Part shown: positions 30,730 to 42,979 of the stretch, piece by piece
Layout: each line of letters opens with the position of its first letter
Numbering within the stretch: position 1 is the stretch's first letter
Origin: Diplolepis rosae
Lineage: Eukaryota > Arthropoda > Insecta > Hymenoptera > Diplolepididae
Length of the DNA stretch: 64,000 nucleotides
NCBI GenBank assembly: GCA_030998225.1
Contig: JAPYXD010000403.1
Coordinates: 6,138,001-6,202,000 of the forward strand
Direction of reading: 5' to 3'
Translations under genes and position numbers: made by a program
The notes under the pieces: model-generated
The model's database searches: none
What the model saw: the letters and a program-made list of their open reading frames with translations, nothing else
Told to the model about the DNA's origin: nothing

Positions 30730-33700
30730 CAGCCCTGTCCGACTAAAAACAAAATGGCGGTTCCTTACTGATTATAGTTTCTATGTGCGAAATTTTCTCA
30801 CCAGAGCGGCGCTGCATGCGGCACGCTCTACAAAAGCATTGTACTAATAGACAAATATTTAAAAAAATTTAAATAATTAAGTTTCTGAACAATATGAAAT
30901 GAAAAAATGTTCCTAAAATGATTCTAGGACATAAAATACACATTTTGCATAAATCAATTAATACAAAATAAAAAAAAGAACACATTAAACTTCGTAAAAT
31001 ATATACTGTGGATACGCATGAAGAATTCTTGAGACCCTGAACAAAATTTTTTTTATGTTATTCCCATATAATTGAAAATATATTTAAAAATAAATAAAAA
31101 GCTTAAGCTTATAAATAGAAGTATTTTCCATTTTTATTTTCCAGCTTCAAACGAATGAAATGAAAAATAAATATTTTGTTAAGCCCTGTGTTCAACATAA
31201 AAAACCATGCGAAGGGAAATATTTACTCAATTAAAAATTTGTAAATGTAACAAAAAATATTCATTACTATAAAATTTGCTATTACATATTTTTAACATAT
31301 TTTAAATTTTTAACATGTACAGATCGATGATGACTAGTTAAGTGTCGCAAAGCTTGGCATTCTTTTTTTTTCAAAACGCTAAATTTTTAAATTTCAGCCA
31401 TTTCCTGTCTTACGAATTGTCTCATTCTTATTTAAAATAAAATTAAATCACATATGCTAACATCTCTACAGCTTCATTGGCATGTTCTTTGCATTGAAAA
31501 ATAAATTTTGTTTCACATGTGTTACCAGGCCAGATGATGACCTCCTTCCCCCAGGTTTAGTTACCCATATATGTAGAGGTTGATGACCTCCCCCTCCTAG
31601 GTTTAGCTGTCTATATATGTAGAGGTTCAGGCAGGCTTCGTCAGTTGTTCTCTAACATCTCTCATGAATAAAAACATACAAAGTGACATCAGTTTGATGT
31701 CACTACCTTTAAAAATTAGAAAGTTTAGTTTTCACTATAACACATGACAAAAAATTGTAAATGTAACAAAAAATATTCATTACTATAAAATTTCAGCCAT
31801 TTCCTGTCTTACGAATTGCCTCATTCTTATTTAAAATAAAATGAAATCACATATGCTAACATCTCTACAGCTTCATTGGCATGTTCTTTGCATTGAAAAA
31901 TAAATTTTGTTTCACATGACAACAAATATTGATTACTATAAAATTTGCTAGTACATATTTTTAACATATTTTTAATTTTTAACATGTACAGATCGATGAT
32001 GACTAGTTAAGTGTGGCAAAGCTTAGCATGATTTTTTTTCAAGACGCTAAATTTTTAAATTTCAGCCATTTCCTGTCTTACGAATTGTCTTATTCTTATT
32101 TAAAATAAAATATTTCAATCTCTAACAGCTGGTAAAGCATAATCGTGCGCTACTGCATCTACAAAATCACTAAAATCAGTGTCTTCACAATCGATTATTG
32201 GTTTTAACTTTTCTCGAATTTCTTGAATTGCGCTTTTACTATTCGACTGATGTAATTCTTTCAATTTTGAAATTGTTATTAAGGGTTGTGGAGGGTTGCC
32301 ATCGAAAGTACTACAATTTCCACGCTTTGGAGGTTTCAAAATGCTACAGGCAGCTAATATCTTGTATATTTGCAAGAAGGTTGGTGTACAAGGATGATCA
32401 TTTGTTCCTCCAGCTAATCTGATAGTGCCAAAAAATCTCTAAACAAAAGGAAAGGAACAAAAAATTAGTGAAACTTTTATACAGTATTGATAATATTCCA
32501 TTCGAAATCTCATACTGAATAAAATATTTTTATCTTGTTCAGTTAAATTTTCTGAAATTAAGGAAGCTAAAGAAATACTAAATGGATTTTGAATGCAACA
32601 TCAACAAATCCATACAAATACAAATACAAATCCATTTTGTAAAAAAATATAAAAGTGCTTTCTTCGATATTTATATTTCACTGGAAGAATTCGGATGAAA
32701 TGGAATGGATTGAAAGGATATAAAGATAAATTTTGGAGTTAAATAAGTACCGTGATGATTAATATGAACGTATCTGGAAATAAAATATTAGACCAGATTT
32801 TATATAAAGATATTTTACTATACGCGTAAAAAATACTAAGTATAAAGTAATTAAAATAAATATTTTAATATTATTATTATAAACGGTAGTTTATCTTTCC
32901 TGCAAAACACGTCATATTAAAATGAATACATATGTTCATATTTTTCCGCGAAGTTCAATACTTACAAAAATTGATTGAATATAATGAAAAAAGACGAAAA
33001 AAATCAGCTATATCTGATAAATTATCTAATATATCTATATTCCCTGTACGAAATGTGTCGAACATAACCGAAGACATATATACATATGTTAAAAATATGT
33101 ACTAGCAAATTTTATAGTAATAAATATTTTTTGTCATGTGAAACAAAATTTATTTTTCAATGCAAAGAACATGCCAATGAAGCTGTAGAGATGTTAGCAT
33201 ATGTGATTTAATTTTATTTTAAATAAGAATGAGACAATTCGTAAGACAGGAAATGGCTGAAATTTAAAAATTTAGCGTTTTGAAAAAAAAGCATGCCAAG
33301 CTTTGCGACACTTAACTAGTCATCATCGATCTGTACATGTTAAAAATTTTAAATATGATAAAAATATGTACTAGCAAATTTTATAGTAATGAATATTTTT
33401 TGTTACATATACAAATTTTTAATTGAGTAAATATTTCCCTTCGCATGGTTTTTTATGTTGAACACAGGGCTTAACAAAATATTTATTTTTCATTTCATTC
33501 GTTTGAAGCTGGAAAATAAAAATGGAAAATACTTCTATTTATAAGCTTAAGCTTTTTATTTATTTTTAAATATATTTTCAATTATATGGGAATAACATAA
33601 AAAAAATTTTGTTCAGGGTCTCGAGAATTCTTCATGCGTATCCACAGTATATATTTTACGAAGTTTAATGTGTTCTTTTTTTTTATTTTGTATTAAATGA

Positions 33701-33935
33701 TTTATGCAAAATGTGTATTTTATGTCCTAGAAACATGTTAGGAATATTTTTTCATTTCATATTGTTCAGAAACTTAATTATTTAAAATTTTTAAAATATT
33801 TGTCTATTAGTACAATGCTTTTGTAGAGCGTGCCGCGTGCAGTGCCGCTCTGGTGAAAAAACTTCGCACATAGAAACTATAATCACTAAGGGAATCAAGT
33901 TCTCGCCGGTGCAGGCAGGGAGTCGGATAGGGCTG
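30730..33935. mobile_element. P-like element, 3.2 kb, long terminal inverted repeats, 8-bp target duplication
   Basis: Begins CAGCCCTGTCCGACT and ends with AGTCGGATAGGGCTG. ATCTGCAC on the left and ACCTGCAC on the right form an 8-bp target duplication with one difference, the length used by the P superfamily. Excising it restores mariner sequence (GAATCTGCAC then CGAAAAA). The inverted repeats extend over several hundred bp (30770-31300 with 33350-33890). Inside are direct and inverted copies of a ~200-bp block (31315, 31780, 31975, and inverted at 33130). A separate insertion near 31530-31660 has a duplicated 'gatgacctcc...ggtttag' unit. Only one transposase exon is recognisable. Confidence 0.8.
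32115..32440 (-). pseudogene. P-element/THAP9-type transposase, C-terminal exon
   Basis: Starts after an acceptor-like TTTTGTTTAG and reads RFFGTIRLAGGTNDHPCTPT, FLQIYKILAACSILKPPK and RGNCS, ending in TALPAVRD-type sequence and a stop at 32115. The GG(T/S)N(D/)HPxP...GNC pattern is that of the C-terminal region of P-element and THAP9 transposases. The THAP domain and most catalytic parts are missing from this copy. Confidence 0.75.
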
Positions 33936-33943
33936 ACCTGCAC

Positions 33944-34115
33944 CGAAAAAAAACGAAGACGGTTCCATCAGCCGGTAAGGTCATGTCCACAATTTTTTGG
34001 GACTCACATGGTATAATATTATTCGATTATCTACAGAAGGAAAAAACTATTACAGGAAAGTATTATGCCTCATTATTAGATCGATTTGATGACTGGTGGA
34101 CTAGTCCTATGAGAG
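33944..34115 (+). pseudogene. Mariner transposase, fragment after the P-like insertion
   Basis: Continues the mariner with KTKTVPSAGKVMSTIFWDSH, GIILFDYLQKEKTITGKYYA and SLLDRFDD. The join across the insertion carries one extra A in an A-run, shifting the frame. Everything past about 34115, including the later catalytic Asp residues, is lost. Confidence 0.82.
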
Positions 34116-36475
34116 TTCGTGTATACGCTCCGTGCGAAGTCATGGTAGGGAGAGTCAGATCGACGCCAGCGTACGCAGTGGATAATTTTGGCGTTAAAGG
34201 AGGCTGTTTTATATTTCCGAGCAATCAAAATACACAAGCAAGTCTAAATTTGGTTTTAATTAAAAAAATATAGCTAAAATGAAGCACCGAAGTTCTGAAA
34301 TTTTATTATATGTATAAGCTACAGTGTGTTACAATTATCGATTAATAATAATGTAAATAATTAGAATATAATGATTTCTTATAGAACAATTTCTTATTGC
34401 GTAAATAAAAATTTATTTAAAGTTGCTTATAACTGGATTTTTAACTCTATTATTAAAATTTAATAAGCTATATTTTTATTATATTTTGAAAACCAAGATT
34501 GTCTTTATTAGCAACAGAAAAAAACAGTTTAATAAAGTTTATAGAACTGTGCAAAAGTTGGGGGGGGATTTACGGAACAGAATGCTAGAAAATTTACAAA
34601 ACCTTTCAGAATAAAATGCGAAAAATTCAGGAAAAATTATTGAAAGTTCTACATTTTATTTGCAAAAGATATATATCAAGTTAGCTAACTTAGTTAGCTT
34701 AGTTATGTTAATGACTAAAAATTTGCCGCTTTTTTGTCGTAACCGAATGGCCTGACTGGCAAGTTTCTTTTCATTTTTAAATTACGATTTTTGGGGTGAA
34801 TGTTTCGCTAACTTGATGTCAACTTAGCGAAGCACTCTATAATTTTTAAAATACAATTTTCGGCAAAATTCATTTTTGCACAACTAATTAGCGACTAAAA
34901 GACGGCAAATGATTCAACTGTACTGCGTTTGATTTTCTAAAGTGGTTTCGCTAACTTGATATACATTCTGAAAAGTTTTGTGAATTTTCCAGAACTCTGT
35001 TCCAAAAATGCCGGTATCTTCAACTCTTGAACAGTTCTATGAACTTTATTCAAATTTTCTTTTCTTTCGTGTGTGCTCAAAAGTATAGTAAATATTTAAA
35101 AAAGTTACGTTACTTTTGTAACGTATAAATTTTTCATTAAAGATTCCAGAACATTTATAACATTATTTTAATTAAAAATTTCAAGAATTCGAAAGTAATC
35201 GAATCCCCAAAATACAAAAACACAACCAAATTTGGACCAAAATCACAAGTAGAAAAAACCTTGAGAAAACAAACAAAAAAGGAGGAAAGAAAAAAGAAAG
35301 CAACCTTCCAAAACCCCTTCCTTCTTTTTCTTTTTTTCTTCCTCTTTTGTCTTTATTACCCACCACCATTCACATAAATAAAACATTATTTTAGTCTGAA
35401 TTCGCTGAAATATAAAGAAGTTAAAAGTTTGAGTAGCTTATTTAGACATTTTTTTATCTTGACATTGGATCATAATGTTTGTTTATCTAGAAAAATGTAT
35501 TTTTTAAAATGAAAATTGTAAGTTTTTTATGAGATATAAAAAATTGTAGGGTCAAATGCGTACATTAAAAACCACCTTCAACCATGAAGGACCTAATGAA
35601 ATTTATGATTGAAAAATTACCGATAAATAGGAAAACAAATTACTAAAAATTCAAAAATGATTTCTCTTTACGTAGGAGTCTGGCACCGACTGGACTACTA
35701 TGATTAGAAAACTGTTTGAAAATCTGACTAGGACATGTGGCTTTACCGGTCGATAATTTTCTACACGGAGAAAAATAGTTCGAGTAATTTAACTCGACTC
35801 TGTCGGTTAATCTTGGGACATAATAACATTTCAATATCTTTCAAATCCTAATCGGGTAAAATAAATTTGATAAGTACTTAATTTATGCAATGTGAATGAT
35901 AATGAACGTTATATAAGGAGTAATGAGAGGTTTAGTCAAACGTGCTCAAGAACAAGGCATTAATATGCGTCAGTAGGTTAACGTGAAATGTATACGTATA
36001 TTACTAACGCCCAAGAAGCTTCAAACAAAAGTTCGGTAAACTGTGAGCATACACAGAAAAAAAAGTCTTACTTTTATAGTGGTCTCCTTTTTTGTCTTGG
36101 CTTAAATGAAGCCGATGACTATAATCTATCACGAAAATTGTCTTATAAGATGTCTGTATATGTCTTCAACTAAAAACAATACTCAAGTATGGTTAGTTCT
36201 AAGTTCATTTTGCTTAAAAAAATCCCTACGTGTCTTAGAATATAAAGGTAGATGTTATTAGCTTGAAAGAAGAGTTCAGAAAACTCAGCATGCCAAGGAC
36301 GCTATGTTGTCTATAACCCATGCAGATCTTTGCGGGTGCTTTCGATCTTTGGGACGCTCATCGATTTAATGTTTGTTTTATTTGTCGTATATTCTCGTGT
36401 GTTCCATTAAAGATTTTCGTTATTGAAAAAATACGTGTATTTAATGGTATACTAAATATTAATTAATAATTATAT
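34116..36475. other. AT-rich, no gene recognised
   Basis: An open frame continuing to 34273 shows no similarity. At 35255-35350 a purine run (GGAGGAAAGAAAAAAGAAAG) is followed by a pyrimidine run (CTTTTTCTTTTTTTCTTCCTC), which could form a hairpin. At 35766 the phrase CACGGAGAAAAATAG resembles the end of a widespread insect MITE also seen at 63815. Otherwise nothing I can support. Confidence 0.3.
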
Positions 36476-37379
36476 TGTTACGTCAGGAACTTAACATTTC
36501 TCTTCTTTAAAGATCTCCTTGTTTTATGTAAGGATCGGAAGGATCCTCGCTAAGGGATGAGGAATAGTCAGTGAATAAGGAGGGTTGATCATGTAAATAT
36601 ATTTATTAATAAAAGTATTTAAAGTAAGCACCATGGAAAAGATGGACATGAATATATAAAAGTTAAAATACTTAGTAATTACCCTGCGTTGGAATTTGCT
36701 CGGTGATGAAATGAGTCCAGTAGATTGGATATGAATACTTGAGTCCTCACTTGTGGATGTTGAGATAATTTCAGTCAGATCGGAAATTTGTGGTCCAGCT
36801 GGTTAAGATGGTCGATTCTCTGATCCCAGGTTTTAAAGAGAATTTGGAAGGCGATTTCCTTTCACTTTTTACAGTCGTTGAACTTGGCGTCGAATTAGAA
36901 CTGGTCCGACTAGCGGTGAATAATTTGATGAGGCTGGACTGAACTCGCGGTAAGAAGTGACGACACTGAACTGGACTCGCGTTGGTTACATTTTAGAAAT
37001 CGGACGTTGACTAAGCGACTGAACTGAACTCTATTGGAACCTTCGCCTTTTATAGGCCCAAAGTATGTCAATCATGGTGGGGGTAAAAGACCAGGTGTCC
37101 TACCTTTTCCATATTTGGTATTGAAGCTTAAGATCGGATGAGTTGCTTTCTCCGATGACTCACGCGCCGATGAAATTTATTACCTGGCATTAATGTCACA
37201 GCCAAATATATCAATTCCATTTTAATCTGCCTTTCGATTTTAACGATCTTCCTATTTCTTATTAGATCTTGATGTATCTTGAGTCGATATAATCACGTAC
37301 GCGGTAATGTTGCCTTGATCCCTTCATTGGTTCCTTAATTTGTTTGTTACTCTAGGTGGTAGAGTCGCGGAACGTGACA
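36476..37379. mobile_element. Solo LTR, 904 bp, target duplication ATAT
   Basis: Starts TGTTACGTCAGG, ends CGGAACGTGACA, and is flanked on both sides by ATAT. The TG...CA ends and inverted TGTTACGT/ACGTGACA termini are LTR hallmarks. No internal region is present. Unrelated by eye to the other LTRs here. Confidence 0.72.
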
Positions 37380-38074
37380 ATATTATATACAATATATCAA
37401 CAATCATAATTATAATAATTAATTAATTATATTAATTTTGAAAAAGGGGAAAGGTGGTTTTAAATAAATTAATTCAAGGAGGACAAAACGGTTACAAGGA
37501 TATAATGTTAATATTTTAAACAAAATGAACCCGATATGAATATTTCCTTAAAGTTAAAAGACAGAAAAGTGGGCTAAAATGATACAGTATTCAAATTTTG
37601 TACGTTACCATATCCTAATGTCTAGTCCTAGGTTCTTAATCCTACCGAATGTTTAGTTTTGATTAAAGAAAGTAACAGTTGGCTTCGAACCAGAAAAGGG
37701 TTAAGTGCTTTTAAACGCGCCCCTTTCACTGCTTTAATTTTCCAATCAACCCTAATTTAAATATTTTACGAAAAATTATCACTACCGTTTTGAGATTCGC
37801 TAGTATTAATTTTCCTGCGATTTCTCGCTGTTTTGTCCCGCTTTTTCGTTTATGGAAAACTGCAATAAATTGGAATTGGACTTTTAAATAGTCCGCCGAA
37901 GATGAGTTTATTCTTCTTGCTTCTGTTCGGATAAAGTCTTTTATTATTTACGTCCGCCCAAACAAGATCCCCAACTTGAAGCCCTGAGTCAGATATTTTA
38001 CGAATTGAATGAATTATCCAGGTGATAGGACGCGATTGTTCCGAACCGTGGACGGGCAAAGTAGAGAATAGTAA
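37380..38074. other. No recognised feature
   Basis: A minus-strand open frame (37850-38059, containing SGLQVGDLVWADVNNKRLYP) has no similarity I can name. 'VGDLVWA' is vaguely like the C-terminal part of a retroelement integrase, but that is too little to call. Confidence 0.25.
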
Positions 38075-38525
38075 TTTATGTGCCTAGGCGCATAATGAGG
38101 GTTATTACGCGACGAGCGACAGTGCTCGCAGGAGATTGAAGCTGAGGCGCGATCAGTCCTGCGAGCATTTTAAGCGAGTCTCGTAATTACCCGAATTGTG
38201 TGCATTGGCACATATTCTATTTTATGTGACTTCGGTGCTTCATATTCCGCGACTAGTCCCGGCCATTTTGATTTTATCGATCTTGTGTAGTAGTAGATGA
38301 TTTTAATAGACGCATGCGCAGTTCAAATATACAAGGCTTTGTCAGTAGGGTGCTAACGCTGTATGAAGAAGAAGAAGAATAAGAAGAAGATTGTGCTCCA
38401 CTGTATGGCTATAGGCGCATGCGCAGTTCAATTTTTACATTTCATTCCTCTGTAGCGCAATATACTACATTGCGCTACTTTTAACTGTAGCGAAAAAAAG
38501 AGTTTACGCGCCGGTGGCACATAAA
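38075..38525. repeat. MITE, copy 2
   Basis: Same family and orientation as 3167-3676. Here the terminal inverted repeats are clear: TTTATGTGCC at the left and GGCACATAAA at the right. A TA dinucleotide sits symmetrically, so a TA target duplication is possible. A GAAGAAGAAGAATAAGAAGAAG run near 38364 marks a small expansion relative to copy 1. Confidence 0.78.
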
Positions 38526-38695
38526 AGTATATTCCCTACTGTCCGAGTAGTTCTGTAACCTCAAATTTCGTTTGGTATCGATCTTTTTCACTGGTTCATC
38601 GCGAGGTGAACATGGGAGGGGTTTTTGATGATAAAGGAATCTATGATTGGATAAAAGTAATAATGGCAGGGAGGTTGTAGGAATCTGGATGGACT

Positions 38696-38905
38696 TTGCA
38701 CCGTGCTGATTTTATTATTGCACCATTTGCAGATTTTCAGGTGTCAATTATAATTATAATATTTAGCCGTAATTCTGATGTCAATTGGCCGCCTCGGAGC
38801 CGTGATTTGATCCCGTTGGACTATTTTTCGTGGGAATCTGTTAAGGATAAGCGTTACGCTGACTATCCAGAGACGTTTGAGGCCTTGAAACATGTAGCAA
38901 TCTAA
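38696..38905 (+). pseudogene. Mariner-related transposase, C-terminal scrap
   Basis: Encodes DVNWPPRSRDLIPLDYFSWE and SVKDKRYADYPETFEALK. The 'WPPRSxDLxPLDYFLWGxxK' block is the region around the third catalytic Asp of DDE_3 (IS630/Tc1/mariner group) transposases; that Asp is present in PLDYF. The frame upstream is degenerate. Confidence 0.75.
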
Positions 38906-39299
38906 AATCAATAAAATTTGCTGATTTCCCAAGTATCACATGCTTCTAAGGTTCGCAGTTCGTCGCATAGAAAAATTTACTTTATATCTTCTGGAAGTAA
39001 AAATACAAATTAAAGATATTTTTGATTTTTACTTATTACGATAAAACCAAGATTTAATGCAAAATTGAAAAATATAATTCAACAGTGAGAACTTAATATC
39101 AACTTTTTACTCTTCAATTACGTTTTTATAATTTTGCATTAAATCTTCAATTTCCTTTTAATTATATTCTCTGCAACACATTAAAAGAACCCACGTATAC
39201 ATGTATGTGCACTGGCACGTGCACATACAAGTATAATGGTTGTCCATATGCACAGTTGTACGCGGTGGTAGTTGCTAATCGTCCACTATCTATGCATTA

Positions 39300-40330
39300 G
39301 GTTTGAACAGCCTGCCCTCAGAATGGAGCATGAGAGGAACCATATTGTCAGGCGTGAGCTCATCACTAACTGTCCGACCAGCGGTCTCCCTTGCTAGGCA
39401 CCACCTGGCGCAGAGAAAGATGCTCCGCAACGGCCATAGGGTGTCATACGCACGTTAAAATAATAAACCGCTAGTAGTAACAAGCCCAAATGCCGTGTGC
39501 CGTAGGCAGCACCAGAGACTTAACAAGAAGGCCAGCACCTACCAATGATCGGTCCGATCCTCGTCGCCTGAAGACCATTGACCCAGACACGTACTCCTTC
39601 CGGAGGTATTTTACGACCGAGTTCGATCAAGCAACGCTCACCTCACCGGAACATCCGCGCACCCCAGAAGAAGTATCCACGATTCCCAAACGGGGAAGTT
39701 TCAGAGGCTCACCACCGTCTACCGCCGCCTCCTACGCAGAAGAACACGCTGCCTGGACTCAAGCCGTTTCATCCAGCGCCGTGCACAGCGTGTCCTAATG
39801 GAGGACCCACGGAGCCCACCAACGAGGAGGAGCTCATCTTGTCGAGCTGGGAGAATAAACTGGTCCTTAAGCGCCCGCTACCTATCCCAGTCGCTCAGGC
39901 CCAGTAGTACGACCAAGAAACTCTCCGTCTCCGGCTGGACACGGCGTGGACGCCGTTGAGCAATGGTGAAGTCAGTAGAGTACGCCACAGATTGCCGTAC
40001 GCTTAGCCGAACAGAAGGAGATAATCCACGTTTACCACAACGACGTCTGCCCAGGCCCCTGGGAGTGGAAGCTTACGCGGCCCGCCCTTCTGCTGAAACG
40101 ACGCCTTAGTGGGGCTGAAAGAGGATCCCATCGCCAGCTCCCCAGCGAAGACTAGTACACAGTGAGTTAACACCTTTAGCGAGGGGGAACATCATAACTA
40201 TCGGGACAGCAGTAGTGACACGACCCATCGTATCTATTCTTAAAGCGCTTCCAGTATGCATTAAAGCAGCCGGGATTCATTCCGAGATTAGACTGTATGT
40301 CCATCTCCCGGGCTGTTTACGATGCCATCC
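39300..40330 (+). other. GC-rich block of unknown origin with overlapping open frames
   Basis: About 1 kb with much higher GC than its surroundings. Two overlapping plus-strand open frames (39490-39798 and 39578-39907) are proline- and arginine-rich, for example PTEPTNEEELILSSWENKLV. I do not recognise them. Such composition is common for the 5' UTR/ORF1 of non-LTR retrotransposons or for a recently acquired sequence, but no RT or zinc-knuckle motif is present. Confidence 0.3.
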
Positions 40331-40466
40331 GGATGATTCGTTTTCTATACACCATTTGATGTTTTTCTCAAAATAATGAAGTTGAAATAAATTATTTTTA
40401 TTATTGAAATTGAATCGATTTCAATTTTCTAGCTCCTGAGATTCATTCATCTGTGCTCATAAGCTA

Positions 40467-41224
40467 AAGGGTTTCCCAATAAGGGTGATATGTTTTGAAA
40501 TTGAAAAAAAAACACTGAATATTCATTCGGAATTGATCGAAATCTTTTTTATTATATTGGATATTCTATGCCATTTATGATTTAAACAATATATCGGCCA
40601 AATGTCCCCCGAGACTTGAGCCAAAAATGCGCCTCATCAGAAAAGATGATTTTTTGATGAAAATTGGGATCATTTTCAATTGATTCCAGAGCCCAATCCG
40701 CGAACTCCCGACGCAAACGATGGTCATTAGGCTTCAGTTCTTGGGCCAGAATCATCTTATAGGGATGCAGGCCAAGATCCAATCGCAAAATACGCCAGGT
40801 AGTCATCCTGGACAGGCCCAATTCCTGAGATCGGCGTGGCACGGACAATTCACGGTTTTCCTCGATACTGGCCTGTACGGCGGCTATATTCTGTGTAGAA
40901 CGTGCGGTACGCATACGATTTTTAGGCTTAGTATCCAATAGAGTAAATTCACTCTCCAACTTATCGATTATTCGACGAATTGAGAGCGCGGATGGAGCAG
41001 AATGACGACCATATTTTGCACGATATGCTCTTTGAACACCGACAAAACTTCTCGAATTTTGATAAAATAATTGGACAATTTCCAAACGTTGTGGAAGCGT
41101 GAAACTACTCATGATTAAATGGCAAACCTTACTGATGACAACTGACAGCAGACGTAAAAAATTTCAGTTCAAATGAGCCAGATAGGGACATTCAAAATCA
41201 TATCACCCCTATTGGGAAACCCTT
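40467..41224 (-). mobile_element. Internally deleted IS630/Tc1-type element, TA duplication
   Basis: Termini are inverted repeats starting AAGGGTTTCCCAATA(A/G)GGGT, flanked by TA at 40465 and 41225. The 758-bp element keeps only the N-terminal half of its transposase and lacks the rest, so it cannot move by itself. Confidence 0.85.
40582..41112 (-). pseudogene. Tc1/mariner-group transposase, N-terminal 165 residues
   Basis: Starts MSSFTLPQRLEIVQLFYQ, a homeodomain-like helix-turn-helix of the type often annotated DUF4817. A second HTH follows (SVPRRSQELGLSRMTTWRIL). The first catalytic Asp lies in IIFSDEAHFWL near residue 158. After SRGT the frame jumps to the 3' terminal region and stops, so the second and third catalytic residues are deleted. 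The remaining frame is intact. Confidence 0.85.
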
Positions 41225-41226
41225 TA

Positions 41227-42246
41227 CTAGAAACAAGTGCGCCGTTGCCGCTTCGAACAACATTTTTTTTCAATTTACAAATTTGATTATGCCTAAGCCA
41301 AAACTAACACGTTTGAGAAATCTCGATTCAATAAAAGACGGCTTCCACATAAATTATTAAAGGTAGCCATTTTTTGAATAAACTACCTGTGGTAGTCCTA
41401 TTTCTGTCAAGTCCAACGGAGTTTCGTGGAAAATCGGCTTCTTTTATCAAATTGGCCAAGTTTTTTCGAACGTTTTGCTCCTTACGCTTCATTTAGCGTC
41501 AGCGCATAATGATTCCGGCACTTCTTCAGTTTTCGATTGAAAAAATCCATTTTTTTATAAAATGGAGGTTTTGCGTTGAAGGTATGATTATACACTTTCT
41601 AACGAACAATTTGGTATATAAATCATTTTTAATATATCCGAATTTGCAGCAGTAATAGTGGATCGGACAAAGACGTCCATAATATACTGGAGCGCAAATG
41701 GACTCAACAGAAATAGTCGGAAGCACATAACTTCTGAAGGTATAAACATTTGTACGACAAACTTTAGAAAATAATGAATACGATCGAATATCGTATGCCA
41801 ATTAGATTTCAGAAGTTTTTATAAACAATTGCTGAAATAATACCGTTGTTTTGTCACCGTGAAAAATGCGTAAAATGGCACTTACAATCATTCATCTATT
41901 TTGTGCCAGTGAAGCCGCGCTCATTTGATAAAATTTAAACTGTTCTGCGAATATGGGGAATAAAAAGAAGCGTCTGTACATCTCTTCAGATGAAGATGAA
42001 TGAGGACCACCTTCTAAAATAAATAACACCTTGAGAAAAGACTAGGAGAAACAAAAAAGAAGCATCGCCATAAGAAACGGCGTAAGTGTCATAGGTTTTT
42101 TCTCCTCCATATTGTCTGTACTTCTAGGAGGACTATTAGCAAAGCTGTATTACGTGTTGAGCTCATTGGCTAGGTCGGTGTGGTAATTTGATCAAAATAT
42201 TATAAATGCTTGTAAAATAGTTCCACGAGTAACATGTTCGACTATC
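41227..42246. other. No recognised feature
   Basis: AT-rich. A 16-codon open frame at 41954-42001 (MGNKKKRLYISSDEDE) looks like the start of some transposon protein but is followed at once by a stop. Nothing else can be supported. Confidence 0.3.
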
Positions 42247-42940
42247 TCATGTCAGACATGGCGAAGCGTTACAAAGAGGAAAGTAGATTAGGCCTGCTTT
42301 GTCAACATTATTTTTAGCTTTTACACCCTCGGGTACCTGCATATAGATTTCCTCTTCTAATAGACCATTTAAAAAAGCTCTTTTTACATCCATTTGGTGA
42401 ATTAGCAAATTGTTCTGATTGGCAAAAGCTAAAAGAAATCGAAACGTAGTGATTCGCGCTACTGGTGCAAATGTTTCATTGTAATCCGAGATAAATTGTT
42501 GACTAAAAATTTTGGCTACTATTCTTGCTTTATATTTAGTTGGGTTGCCATTAATATCATTCTTAAGTACAAATACCCACTTACTACCTAGAACGTTTTT
42601 GTTGCAATTTCTTCTTTTATTGCTTTCTCCCACTCGAACCTATCATCTCGATCTTTTATTTCTTCGTAAGTTTTGGGAATGTAAGAAACAACCGACTGTG
42701 CACTTATTTGATAAGAATGCTCCTCATCGTAAGAAATATTAAGCATATTTTTAATTCGTGCACTACGTGGCAGCTCATGGTCTTCTTGAGATTTTGTTTC
42801 GTCTGTATACGATGTTTTATCAACTCCATCTGTTTTGATATCAGATTTGTTAATTTTACTTTCTTCCTTTTTATTGTTTTCTGCATTTTGATAGATTTCT
42901 TGTTTTTGTCTTTTAATGACACTAGAATTGTCGACATGAT
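42247..42940 (-). pseudogene. Ty1/Copia fragment: integrase-RT linker and RT N-terminus
   Basis: On the minus strand a first segment reads LPRSARIKNMLNISYDEEHS then VSYIPKTYEEIKDRDDRFEW, the conserved lead into Copia RT. A frameshift and small deletion follow near 42604. The second segment has VLGSKWVFVLKNDINGNP, YKARIVAKIFSQ, YNETFAPVARI and QMDVKRAFLNGLLEEEIYMQ, including the first RT catalytic Asp. It stops at 42247 and lacks the YVDD box. No LTRs are visible. Confidence 0.88.
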
Positions 42941-42979
42941 CGATTTGGATGTTTCATCTTTTATTATTGGGATTTTTTA

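Noticed and set aside
35181..35369. Small membrane protein frame (Phe/Leu-rich)
   Set aside because: Arises from the purine/pyrimidine tracts; no other support.
39490..39907. Host gene made of the two GC-rich open frames
   Set aside because: Overlapping frames with no splice sites, domain or homologue that I recognise; reported only as a compositional island.
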